Of a stretch of DNA of 59,321 nt, positions 37,583-45,528 are shown in pieces (the stretch's first letter is position 1; each line of letters opens with the position of its first letter). This DNA is from Azohydromonas aeria (lineage in GTDB: Bacteria > Pseudomonadota > Gammaproteobacteria > Burkholderiales > Burkholderiaceae_C). The position numbers and the translations under genes are program-made. Where the stretch lies: NCBI RefSeq assembly GCF_009760915.1, contig NZ_VIDQ01000043.1, forward strand, positions 1-59,321, read 5' to 3'. The notes beneath the pieces were generated by a model that was not told where the DNA came from, did not search any database, and saw nothing but the letters and a program-made list of their open reading frames with translations.

Positions 37583-38970
37583 TGCGCCGACTCCGCGGCG
37601 CGCCCGCCCACGAACCGCGCCGGCACGCCCTGGCGCTCGAAGTAGTCGCGCGTCACCTGCCGCACCACCGGCGCCAGCAGCACCAGCGACACCAGGTTGG
37701 GGAAGGCCATGAAGGCGTTGAGCGTATCCGCCACCAGCCACACGAAGTCCAGGTGCGTGACCGCGCCGACCAGCACGAAGCCGGTCCAGGCCAGGCGGTA
37801 GGGCACTTCCGCCGCGGTGCCGACCAGGTAGGCCCAGCACTTCTCGCCGTAGTAGGCCCAGCCCAGGATGGTGGTGTAGGCGAAGACCACGATGGCCACG
37901 GCCAGGAAGTGCGCGCCGAAGCCGGGCAGGGCGGTCTCGAAGGCGGTGGAGGTCAGCACCGCGCCCTTGAGGCCGCTGCTCCAGGCGCCGGTGACGATGA
38001 GCACCAGCCCGGTCATGGTGCAGACGACGAGGGTGTCGATGAAGGTGCCCATCATGCCGATGAGCCCGGACTCGGCCGCGTGGCGCGAGCGCCCTGCCGC
38101 CTGCGCGATGCCGGCGGTGCCCAGGCCCGCCTCGTTGGAGAAGATGCCGCGCGCCACGCCGTAGCGCAGGGCCATCATCACGCCCGCCCCGGCGAAGCCG
38201 CCGGCCGCCGCGGTGGGGTTGAAGGCGTGGTGGAAGATCAGGCCGAAGGCGGCCGGGATCTCCTGCGCGTACAGGCCCAGCACCAGCAGCGACACCAGCA
38301 CGTAGCCCACGCACATGAACGGCACGAGCTTCTCGGCCACCGCGCCGATGCGCTTGACGCCGCCCAGCAGCACGAAGCCGGTGCCCAGCGTCATCACCAG
38401 GCCCGAGGCCCAGGGCGAGACGCCGAAGCTGCTGCTCATGACCTCGGCGATGCTGTTGGACTGCACCATGTTGCCGATGCCGAAGCCGGCCACGCCGCCG
38501 AAGACGGCGAAGGCCGCGCCCAGCCAGCGCCAGCGCGGGCCCAGGCCGTTCCTGATGGCGTACATCGGCCCGCCGACCTGCTCGCCGCGGGCGTCGGTCT
38601 CGCGGAAATGCACCGCCAGCAGCACCTCGGCGTACTTGGTGGCCATGCCCACCAGCGCCGTCACCCACATCCAGAACAGCGCGCCGGGGCCGCCGATGGC
38701 AATGGCCGTGGCCACGCCGGCGATGTTGCCGATGCCCACGGTGGCGGCCAGCGCCGTCATCAGCGCGGCCCAGGGGCTGATCTCGCCGGCGGCGCCTTCG
38801 GCCGGGCGGCGCCCGCGCCACACCACCCGGAAAGCCGTGCCGATGCGGCGCAGCGGCAGCAGTTTCAGGCGCAACTGCAGGAACAGGCCGGTGCCCAGGA
38901 TCAGCACCAGCATGGGCGGGCCCCAGACGAAGTCGTTGATCGCCGTGACCACGGCGGTGAGTTTTTCCAC
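37579..38970 (-). CDS. Alanine/glycine:cation symporter, AGCS family
   Basis: The product is 463 residues from a GTG at 38970, chosen because GGAGAC precedes it at 9 bases and because the conserved N-terminus (AINDFVWGPPMLVL) follows at once; ATGs further upstream lack support. About ten hydrophobic helices span the inner membrane. The family signature GIGNIAGVATAI and the GVARGIFSNEAGLGTA segment are intact. It takes up alanine or glycine with Na+ or H+. It sits between dadA and the racemase gene, which supports alanine as the substrate. Confidence 0.94.
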   Translation of the reverse strand: MEKLTAVVTAINDFVWGPPMLVLILGTGLFLQLRLKLLPLRRIGTAFRVVWRGRRPAEGAAGEISPWAALMTALAATVGIGNIAGVATAIAIGGPGALFWMWVTALVGMATKYAEVLLAVHFRETDARGEQVGGPMYAIRNGLGPRWRWLGAAFAVFGGVAGFGIGNMVQSNSIAEVMSSSFGVSPWASGLVMTLGTGFVLLGGVKRIGAVAEKLVPFMCVGYVLVSLLVLGLYAQEIPAAFGLIFHHAFNPTAAAGGFAGAGVMMALRYGVARGIFSNEAGLGTAGIAQAAGRSRHAAESGLIGMMGTFIDTLVVCTMTGLVLIVTGAWSSGLKGAVLTSTAFETALPGFGAHFLAVAIVVFAYTTILGWAYYGEKCWAYLVGTAAEVPYRLAWTGFVLVGAVTHLDFVWLVADTLNAFMAFPNLVSLVLLAPVVRQVTRDYFERQGVPARFVGGRAAESAQ

Positions 38971-39215
38971 GGGAAATGTCTCCAGGTTGTCGCAAGGACC
39001 CCGCCGCGCCGCGCCCGCCACGGTGGGGCGGGACGACAGGCGCAGGCGAGGGGGCCGCCAGCACATGGCGGCATCAAGTTGCACCCGCAACCGAGCCGAC
39101 CCGCAGCCCGCAAGGGATGCGGGAGGCGGCGCCGGTCAGGTCGGGTGCCGCGCGGCCGGAGGCTTCTCGTGAGCCTCTCGGCCGCGCTCTTGAAAGGGGG
39201 GTGGCGCGGGCGTCC

Positions 39216-40511
39216 TTACGCCGGCTGCGCCGTGGGCACGTGCACGCGGCGCGCGTTGCGGCCGTAGCGTTCGAGGCCCAGGCCTTCCATGCTGATCTCG
39301 GGCTCGCGCCCGCTGATCAGGTCGGCCATGACGCGGCCGGTGCCCGCGGCCATGGTCCAGCCCAGCGTGCCGTGGCCGGTGCTCAGGAACAGGTTGTCGA
39401 GCGACGTGCCGCCGACCACCGGCGTGCCGTCCGGCGTCATCGGGCGCAGCCCGGTCCAGAACTCGGCGCGCGCCACGTCGCCGCCGCGCGGGAACAGGTC
39501 GCTGACCACGAACTCCAGCGTGCGCCGCCGCGCCTCCGACAGGCCCAGGTCGAAGCCCGAGAGCTGCGCCGTGCCGCCGACGCGGATGCGGTCGCCCAGC
39601 CGCGTCACGGCCACCTTGTGCGTCTCGTCCATCACGGTGGACTCGGGCGCGCCGGACGGGTCGGTGATCGGCACGGTGATGGAGTAGCCCTTGACCGGGT
39701 ACACCGGCAGGTCCAGGCCCAGCGGCGCCAGCAGCCGCGGCGAGTAGCTGCCCAGCGCCACCACGTAGCGGTCGGCGCGCAGCACGCCTGCGGCGGTGCG
39801 CACGCCGGTGATGCGCCCGCCGGCGCTGTCCAGGCCCTGGATGTCCACGCCGAAGCGGAACTGCACGCCCAGCGCCTGCGCCATGCCGGCCAGCGCCTGC
39901 GTGAACTTGAAGCAGTCGCCGGTCTCGTCGCCGGGCAGGCGCAGCGCGCCCACGAACTTCTCCTGGGTCGCGGCCAGCCCGGGCTCGACGGCCACGAAGC
40001 CGGCGCGGTCCAGCAGCTCGAAGGGCACGCCGTAAGCTTTCAGGATCTCGATGTCGTTGGCCGTGGCGTCGAGCTGCTTCTGGGTGCGGAACAGCTGCAG
40101 CGTGCCTTGCGCGCGCTCGTCGTAGCGGATGCCGGTCTCGGCGCGCAGCGCGCGCAGGCAGTCGCGGCTGTACTCGGCCAGGCGCACCATGCGGCTCTTG
40201 TTGCGGCGGTAGGCGGCCTCGGTGCAGTTGGCCAGCATCGCGCCCATCCAGCGCAGCAGGGCCGGGTCCAGCGAGGGCTTGATCACCAGCGGCCGGTGGT
40301 GCATCAGCAGCCACTTGATGGCCTTGAGCGGCACGCCCGGCCCGGCCCAGGGCGCGGAATAGCCCGGCGAGACCTCGCCGGCGTTGGCGAAGCTCGTCTC
40401 CAGCCCGGGGCCGGGCTGGCGGTCGATCACCGTCACCTCGTGACCGGCACGGGCGAGGTAATACGCCACCGAGGTCCCGATCACACCACTGCCCAGCACC
40501 ATCACCTTCAT
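39216..40511 (-). CDS. dadA: D-amino acid dehydrogenase (DadA)
   Basis: The product is 431 residues, the usual length. The N-terminal FAD-binding fold has GSGVIGTSVAYYLARAG with the Glu/Asp at the end of strand 2; the C-terminal GTLGWTMAAGTG motif completes the FAD site. It oxidises D-alanine and other D-amino acids to 2-oxo acids plus ammonia, passing electrons to the membrane quinone pool. A sigma-54 promoter at 40567-40582 lies about 55 bp before the start. The symporter and racemase follow after a 245-bp gap, so they may be in the same transcript or have their own start. Confidence 0.96.
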   Translation of the reverse strand: MKVMVLGSGVIGTSVAYYLARAGHEVTVIDRQPGPGLETSFANAGEVSPGYSAPWAGPGVPLKAIKWLLMHHRPLVIKPSLDPALLRWMGAMLANCTEAAYRRNKSRMVRLAEYSRDCLRALRAETGIRYDERAQGTLQLFRTQKQLDATANDIEILKAYGVPFELLDRAGFVAVEPGLAATQEKFVGALRLPGDETGDCFKFTQALAGMAQALGVQFRFGVDIQGLDSAGGRITGVRTAAGVLRADRYVVALGSYSPRLLAPLGLDLPVYPVKGYSITVPITDPSGAPESTVMDETHKVAVTRLGDRIRVGGTAQLSGFDLGLSEARRRTLEFVVSDLFPRGGDVARAEFWTGLRPMTPDGTPVVGGTSLDNLFLSTGHGTLGWTMAAGTGRVMADLISGREPEISMEGLGLERYGRNARRVHVPTAQPA

Positions 40512-40566
40512 GTCGATCTCGCTTGGTTCGAAGGCGCGCCCCGGCGGCGCGCGTCTCCACCCTCAT

Positions 40567-40582
40567 TGCAACCGCTGTGCCA
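40567..40582 (-). promoter_or_regulatory. Sigma-54 (-24/-12) promoter of dadA
   Basis: On the minus strand the sequence reads TGGCAC-AGCGG-TTGCA, an exact match to the sigma-54 consensus (TGGCAC-N5-TTGCA) with the invariant GG and GC at the right spacing. Transcription would begin about 12 bases further, near 40556, giving a leader of about 45 bases. The sigma-54 activator gene divergent from dadA is its obvious regulator. Confidence 0.88.
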
Positions 40583-40648
40583 GGAGAAGAAACCTCTTTC
40601 AAATCAACGGGTTGGGTGAGTTCAAGGCATGCTGCGCAGCACGGTGTC

Positions 40649-40664
40649 GTATTGAAATCAATAC
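40649..40664. promoter_or_regulatory. Palindromic operator candidate GTATTGA-AA-TCAATAC
   Basis: A perfect 7-bp inverted repeat with a 2-bp centre lies about 67 bp upstream of the dadA -24 element, where an activator of sigma-54 would bind. It is not the classic TyrR box (TGTAAA-N6-TTTACA). It could be the site of the neighbouring TyrR-like protein or of another regulator. Confidence 0.55.
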
Positions 40665-40672
40665 AGCCGGAA

Positions 40673-40688
40673 CGTGACGCAGATCACG
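40673..40688. promoter_or_regulatory. CRP/FNR-type site CGTGA-N6-TCACG
   Basis: The sequence CGTGACGCAGATCACG has the spacing and arms of a CRP-family site (TGTGA-N6-TCACA) with the outer bases changed symmetrically. It lies 32-47 bp upstream of the -35 of the regulator gene and beyond the dadA promoter, so it could tune either. Confidence 0.5.
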
Positions 40689-40719
40689 CCGCGCCCCTAA
40701 AGCCTTGACCAGCAACAAC

Positions 40720-40749
40720 TTGGCGTCGCCGTAGCGAAATCCGTACACT
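40720..40749 (+). promoter_or_regulatory. Sigma-70-like promoter of the activator gene
   Basis: TTGGCG and TACACT are separated by 18 bp; the start site would be near 40756, about 30 bases before the ATG at 40787. The match is fair (4 of 6 and 4 of 6) and the position is right. Confidence 0.45.
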
Positions 40750-40786
40750 GTCGCGATTTCATTACGGCGTTCCGGCGCCCCACAGC

Positions 40787-42325
40787 ATGCGCATCGACGT
40801 CGTCATCGCCGACCGGGTCGGCATCGCGCAGGAGATCCTGGCCCAGCTGGCGCGACGGGCGCTGAACGTGTCGGCGGTGGAGGTCGAGCCGCCGCACGTC
40901 TACATCGAGGCGCCGGCGCTGGACGCCACCGGGCTGGAGGAGCTGCGCGGCGCGCTGCTGGGCATCTCCGGGGTGGAGTCGGTGCGCGAGCTGGCCATCC
41001 TGCCCGGCGCGCGGCGCCGGCTGTACTTGGACGCGCTGATGGCCTCGATGGAGGACCCGGTGCTGGCCGTGGACGCGCAGGGCGTCATCGTCGTGGCCAA
41101 CGCCGCGGCCGTCGCGGCCAGCGGGCTGCCGGAGCAGCGGCTGGTCGGGTCGTCGCTGCGGGCGCTCATGGGCGACGCGGCGCTGGCCCTGGGCGACGCC
41201 CGGCTGCCCACGGGCGAGGTGCTGTTCAACGGCGAGCCCTTCCTGGCCGAGAGCGTGGCGCTGCAGGAGGACGGCGGCACGGTCGCCGGCGCGGTGCTGA
41301 CCCTGCACGCGCCGCACCGGCTGGGCGAGCGGTTGAGTGCGCTGCGCAACTACAGCGCCGGCGGCTTCGAGGCGATCCTGGGCGAATCGCCCGCCATCCG
41401 GCAGCTCAAGCAGCGCGCGGCGCGCATGGCGCAGGTGGACGCGCCGCTGCTCATCCACGGCGAGACCGGCACCGGCAAGGAGCTGCTGGCGCATGCCTGC
41501 CACGCCGGCAGCCGGCGCCGAGGGCAGCCCTTCTTCGCGCTGAACTGCGCGGCGCTGCCGGAGAGCCTGGCCGAGAGCGAGCTCTTCGGCTACGCGCCGG
41601 GCGCGTTCACGGGCGCCTTGCGCGGCGGCAAGCCCGGGCTGCTGGAGCTGGCCGATGGCGGCACGGTGTTCCTCGACGAAGTCGGCGAGATGTCGCCGTA
41701 CCTGCAGGCCAAGCTGCTGCGCTTCCTCAACGACGGCAGCTTCCGGCGCGTGGGCGGCGACCGCGAGCTCAAGGCCGACGTGCGCATCGTCAGCGCCACG
41801 CACCGCGCGCTGGAGCAGATGGTGGCCGCGGGCAGCTTCCGGCAGGACCTGCTGTTCCGCCTGGACGTGCTGCACCTGCAGGTGCCGCCGCTGCGCGAGC
41901 GCGCCGAGGACATCGTGCCGCTGGCCGAGGTGTTCCTGGCCCGCGCCTGCGCCCAGGCCGGGCGGCCGCTGGCGCGGCTCACGTCCGCCGCGCGCGCCGC
42001 GCTGCAGGCGAATCCCTGGCCGGGCAACCTGCGCCAGCTGCAGAACGTGATCTTCCGCGCCGTGACCATGAGCGAAGCGGCGCAAATCGACGTGGGTGAC
42101 CTGGAGCTGGCCGGCGCCGAGGCGGGGGTGGACACGGGTGCCACGCCGGGCGCGGAAGCGGAGGTCGATTCGCTCGAAGCCGCCGTGGACGCGTTCGAGA
42201 AGGCGCTGCTGCAGCGGCTGCACCCGCAGTACCCGTCCACGCGCAAGCTGGCGCAGCGGCTGAAGACCTCGCATTCCGCCATCGCGCAGCGGCTGCGCAA
42301 GCACGGCATCGGCGGCGCGGCCTGA
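40787..42325 (+). CDS. TyrR/PhhR-family sigma-54-dependent transcriptional activator
   Basis: The product is 512 residues. Order: ACT domain about 1-75 (amino-acid sensing), PAS about 78-185, AAA+ domain about 200-435 with Walker A GETGTGKE, GAFTGA intact (GYAPGAFTGAL) and Walker B VFLDEVGEM, arginine-finger region LLFRLDVL, then a C-terminal TyrR-type helix-turn-helix (TRKLAQRLKTSHSAIAQRL). The intact GAFTGA means it can open sigma-54 promoters, unlike enterobacterial TyrR. It is divergent from dadA, whose promoter is of the sigma-54 type, so it most likely activates alanine catabolism, with the effector an amino acid bound by ACT. Confidence 0.94.
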   Translation: MRIDVVIADRVGIAQEILAQLARRALNVSAVEVEPPHVYIEAPALDATGLEELRGALLGISGVESVRELAILPGARRRLYLDALMASMEDPVLAVDAQGVIVVANAAAVAASGLPEQRLVGSSLRALMGDAALALGDARLPTGEVLFNGEPFLAESVALQEDGGTVAGAVLTLHAPHRLGERLSALRNYSAGGFEAILGESPAIRQLKQRAARMAQVDAPLLIHGETGTGKELLAHACHAGSRRRGQPFFALNCAALPESLAESELFGYAPGAFTGALRGGKPGLLELADGGTVFLDEVGEMSPYLQAKLLRFLNDGSFRRVGGDRELKADVRIVSATHRALEQMVAAGSFRQDLLFRLDVLHLQVPPLRERAEDIVPLAEVFLARACAQAGRPLARLTSAARAALQANPWPGNLRQLQNVIFRAVTMSEAAQIDVGDLELAGAEAGVDTGATPGAEAEVDSLEAAVDAFEKALLQRLHPQYPSTRKLAQRLKTSHSAIAQRLRKHGIGGAA

Positions 42326-42341
42326 GCCGGCGCGAGGCCGG

Positions 42342-42977
42342 TCAGTCCGCCTCCGGCCCGTCCTCGGCCGGCTTCGGGGACGGCGCCGGCAACGCCAGCC
42401 GGGCCGGCGCCGGCTTGAGCAGCTCGAAGGCGCAGCCGGGGTGCAGCGGGCAGGTCAGCACCTCCTTGCCCGGCTTGCCCTCGTGCACCACGCGCCCGCT
42501 CACGCCCAGCACCACCTCGGCGGGGCCGCGCACGTGCTCCACCGTGAAACCCTCGACCTTGAGCGTGGCGCGGGCCAGCCGGCGCGGGATGCGGTCCTCG
42601 TCGAAGGCCGCGTCCAGGCGCGAGCCGTAGAGCGGATAGCTCAGGTCCACCACCGCGCCGGGCACCAGGCCCACCCGGGCGAAATGCGCCTCGGCCAGCG
42701 CCAGCGCCTCGACGCCCCGCTCATTGACCATGCCTTTCACGTGGTCGATGGCCGCGTCCAGGGCCTGGTGGACGGGTGCGAACTGCTTGCGCGGCACCGT
42801 GTCGCAGGCCATCACCCTGTCGCGCGCCAGGGCAAGTTGCTCCTCCAGGGAACACAGCGTGGAGCGCAGCATTGACAACCCGTACACGCATTTCTTCAGC
42901 CGGGCCGGTAGCTTCGCGAGGGTGGACAGGGAAGGGCGCGGCGTTTCCGCAGGGTGGGAACGTGAAATCTTCTGCAT
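42342..42977 (-). CDS. Hypothetical protein
   Basis: The product is 211 residues from an ATG at 42977; no ribosome-binding site supports it and an ATG at 42872 is possible. The N-terminal half is basic and helical; the middle has a PGAVVDLSYPLYGSRLDAAFDED segment like a small beta domain, split here by a proline-rich tail (PAPSPKPAEDGP). There is no signal peptide or known motif. It is convergent with the activator gene (16-bp gap). Its role is unknown. Confidence 0.6.
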   Translation of the reverse strand: MQKISRSHPAETPRPSLSTLAKLPARLKKCVYGLSMLRSTLCSLEEQLALARDRVMACDTVPRKQFAPVHQALDAAIDHVKGMVNERGVEALALAEAHFARVGLVPGAVVDLSYPLYGSRLDAAFDEDRIPRRLARATLKVEGFTVEHVRGPAEVVLGVSGRVVHEGKPGKEVLTCPLHPGCAFELLKPAPARLALPAPSPKPAEDGPEAD

Positions 42978-43155
42978 TCAATTGCCGTCAAGTCAGGGAA
43001 ATCCGCCGCGACGCGTGCCGGCCCGGCTCGTACGATGACGCCCAGACTGGCTGGAACATGGCTTGCTTATGGGCTCCACCACGACACATTCCGGTGTGTC
43101 AACGGCGCCCACGCATGGCCCAGGCCATCTCCCGAATTCCTGCCTTATCGAAGTG

Positions 43156-43353
43156 ATGGACATGACCTTGAGCACCCGCGGCTGCTGCGACGGCCCACAT
43201 CCCGAATACGAAAAGGCGATCGCCGACCTCGAACGCCGCGCCGCGCGCGGCGAGGTCACGCTGGCCCAGGCCCGCCACGAGATTTTCGCCCTGCGCGAGC
43301 GCTACACCGACGGCCAGCCCACCGCCCTGTACCGCCACTGCGACCGGCATTGA
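43156..43353 (+). CDS. Small hypothetical protein with Cys pair and helical body
   Basis: The product is 65 residues from an ATG at 43156. After a short GCCDG segment it is a charged helix (YEKAIADLERRAARGEVTLA) and it ends YRHCDRH. The frame is open for another 31 codons upstream, but the upstream part looks unlike protein. The Cys/His content could bind a metal. A strong terminator hairpin follows 81 bp downstream. Confidence 0.5.
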   Translation: MDMTLSTRGCCDGPHPEYEKAIADLERRAARGEVTLAQARHEIFALRERYTDGQPTALYRHCDRH

Positions 43354-43434
43354 GCCACCGCCCACCGGCCGCGCCGGTGGGATGAACAGCAACGGGGAGG
43401 CCGGGAAGGCCGGCGGCAGGCTCCCCAATGAACG

Positions 43435-43468
43435 AAGCGCCGCGGGACACGCCCGTCCCGCGGCGCTT
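43435..43468. terminator. Strong bidirectional hairpin terminator
   Basis: A 14-bp perfect stem (AAGCGCCGCGGGAC / GTCCCGCGGCGCTT) with a six-base loop lies between convergent genes. On the plus strand it is followed by CTTCGCTT and on the minus strand by CGTTCATT, so it has weak T-rich tails both ways. Confidence 0.75.
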
Positions 43469-43558
43469 CTTCGCTTGATGCGCGCCATCCGCCGGGCTCC
43501 GGCGCATGGTTGACATAACAACGATTGGAGACGGCGGCCGCGCGGGCCGCCGTGGCGC

Positions 43559-45448
43559 TCAGAGCGCGAAGGTCGAGATTGCCGGCACCGCGGCGATGAC
43601 GACCACGCCCACCAGCAGCGCGGCCAGGTATGGCCAGATCGCGCCCATCACGTCGTCGGGCTTGGCATCGCCGATGCGGCAGGCCACGTAGAAGCCCACG
43701 CCGATGGGCGGCATCATCAGGCCCACGTTCATGGCCGTGACGACCACCATCGCGTAGTGCACGTCGTTGATGCCCAGTTTCCTGGCGATCGGGAACACGA
43801 TGGGCGCGAGCAGCAGCACCGCGGGCAGCCCCTCCAGCAGGCAGCCCAGCACCAGGAAGACGACGATGGTCACGCCCATGAAGGCGATCCAGCCGCCGGG
43901 CAGCGTGGTCAGGAACTGCGACAGCTGCTGCACCACGCCGCTTTGCGTGATGGCCCAGGCCATGGCCGAGGCCGTGCCCAGGATCAGCAGGATCGCGCCG
44001 CTGAGCGCAGCCGTCTCCACCAGCATCGCGTACAGCCGCCTGAGGCCGATGCCGCCGTAGAGCACCTGCCCCACCAGCAGCGCGTAGAGCACGGCGATGG
44101 TGGACACCTCGGTGGCCGTGGCCACGCCGCCGCCCACGGCGCTGCGGATCAGGAACGGCAGCGCCAGCGCCGGCGCGGCGATGAGCAGCAGCCGCGCCAC
44201 CAGGCGCAGCGGCGCGCGGCGCGCACCCTCGGCATGCTCGTGGCGCGCCTTCCAGCGTGCCAGCACCAGCAGCGCCGCCAGCAGCACCATCGCCACCACG
44301 AAGCCGCTCTGGAACAGCCCGGCGATGGACACCCCCGCCACCGAGCCCAGCACGATCAGCACGATGCTCGGCGGCACCGTGTCGGCCATGGCCGCGCCGG
44401 TGGCCAGCAGCGCGATCATCTCGCGCGGCTGGTGGCCGCGGCGCTTCATCTCCGGGAACAGCGCCGGCGCCACGGTGGCCATGTCCGACACCTTGGAGCC
44501 GGAGATGCCCGAGACGATGAAGAGCGAGCCCAGCAGCACGTAGGACATGCCGGCCTTGACGTGGCCGATGAGCGAGCCCAGGAAGTCCACGATCGCCTTG
44601 CCCATGCCGGTGGCGTCGAGCACGCAGCCCAGCAGCACGAACACCGGCACCGACACCAGCACGAGGCTGGACATGCCCTCGTCCATGCGCCCCACCACCA
44701 CCAGCAGCGGCACCTGCGTGGTGAAGGCGAGGAAGGAGATCACGCCCAGCCCGAAGCAGAAGGCGATGGGCACGCCCGCCACCAGGCACAGCCCCACCAC
44801 GCCGACCAGGAAGATGGCGATGTTCACCAGCCCCAGCTCGGACAGTTGCGGGGACAACGCCTGGCACAGCGCCGCGGCCACGCCCACCAGCGCCGCCGCG
44901 CCCAGCAGCGCGCCGCGCGACACCGTGCGTGCCGCGTAGGCCAGCACCAGCGCCAGCATCACCGCCACGCCGAAGCCGATGGAGGCGACGCGCCAGGCGT
45001 TGGCGATGCCCAGCGAGGGCGTGGTCACGAAGGTCTCGGCCTCGGCATATTCGTAGGCCGGCCCGAGCAGCGCCAGCAGCACCGCCGCCACGGCCACCAG
45101 CGCGAAGGCGTGCACGAACTCCCGCGCGCGCGGCGCGAGCATGTCCAGGAACAGCGTCAGGCGCAGGTGCTCGTTGCGGTGCAGCGCGATGGCCGCGCCG
45201 ATCATGGCCAGCCAGATGAAGGCGATGGAGACGGCCTCGTCGATCCAGTCGATGGGCCGCGACAGCACGTAGCGCGAGACCACGCCGCTGAGCAGCAGCG
45301 TGACGATGACGGCCATCAGCAGCGCGGCGATGCCTTCGAGCGGCACCATCCATTTGGACAGCACGCGGCTGGCGGCGGCTGTGGCGGGCGGCGGCACCTC
45401 GACGTTGTCGCTGGCGACCGCCGAGGTGGGACTGGCGTGGGTGGACAT
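43559..45448 (-). CDS. TRAP transporter, fused small/large permease (DctQM)
   Basis: The product is 629 residues from an ATG at 45448. The first 190 or so residues are a DctQ-type four-helix subunit (IDWIDEAVSIAFIWLAMIGA), followed by a DctM-type permease of about 12 helices (PVFVLLGCVLDATGMG; ISGSKVSDMATVAPALFPEM; LLEGLPAVLLLAPI). TRAP systems use ion gradients to import organic acids captured by a periplasmic DctP protein. No DctP gene is near. It lies downstream of the fructuronate reductase-type gene on the same strand, so hexuronates or aldonates are likely substrates. Confidence 0.93.
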   Translation of the reverse strand: MSTHASPTSAVASDNVEVPPPATAAASRVLSKWMVPLEGIAALLMAVIVTLLLSGVVSRYVLSRPIDWIDEAVSIAFIWLAMIGAAIALHRNEHLRLTLFLDMLAPRAREFVHAFALVAVAAVLLALLGPAYEYAEAETFVTTPSLGIANAWRVASIGFGVAVMLALVLAYAARTVSRGALLGAAALVGVAAALCQALSPQLSELGLVNIAIFLVGVVGLCLVAGVPIAFCFGLGVISFLAFTTQVPLLVVVGRMDEGMSSLVLVSVPVFVLLGCVLDATGMGKAIVDFLGSLIGHVKAGMSYVLLGSLFIVSGISGSKVSDMATVAPALFPEMKRRGHQPREMIALLATGAAMADTVPPSIVLIVLGSVAGVSIAGLFQSGFVVAMVLLAALLVLARWKARHEHAEGARRAPLRLVARLLLIAAPALALPFLIRSAVGGGVATATEVSTIAVLYALLVGQVLYGGIGLRRLYAMLVETAALSGAILLILGTASAMAWAITQSGVVQQLSQFLTTLPGGWIAFMGVTIVVFLVLGCLLEGLPAVLLLAPIVFPIARKLGINDVHYAMVVVTAMNVGLMMPPIGVGFYVACRIGDAKPDDVMGAIWPYLAALLVGVVVIAAVPAISTFAL

Positions 45449-45528
45449 GGGGCGGGAGTCGGAGAGGGGAAACGGCCGGATTGTCGGGGCAGGCCCTGCG
45501 CCGGCACGCGGGGCCCGCGCGGCCCGCG

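Noticed and set aside
39136..40602. Minus-strand 488-codon open frame overlapping dadA
   Set aside because: It is a shifted frame of dadA; the DadA frame has the FAD motifs.
40631..40640. GCTGCGCAGC palindrome in the dadA upstream region
   Set aside because: A 10-bp GC palindrome is expected by chance in this composition and it has no link to a known site.
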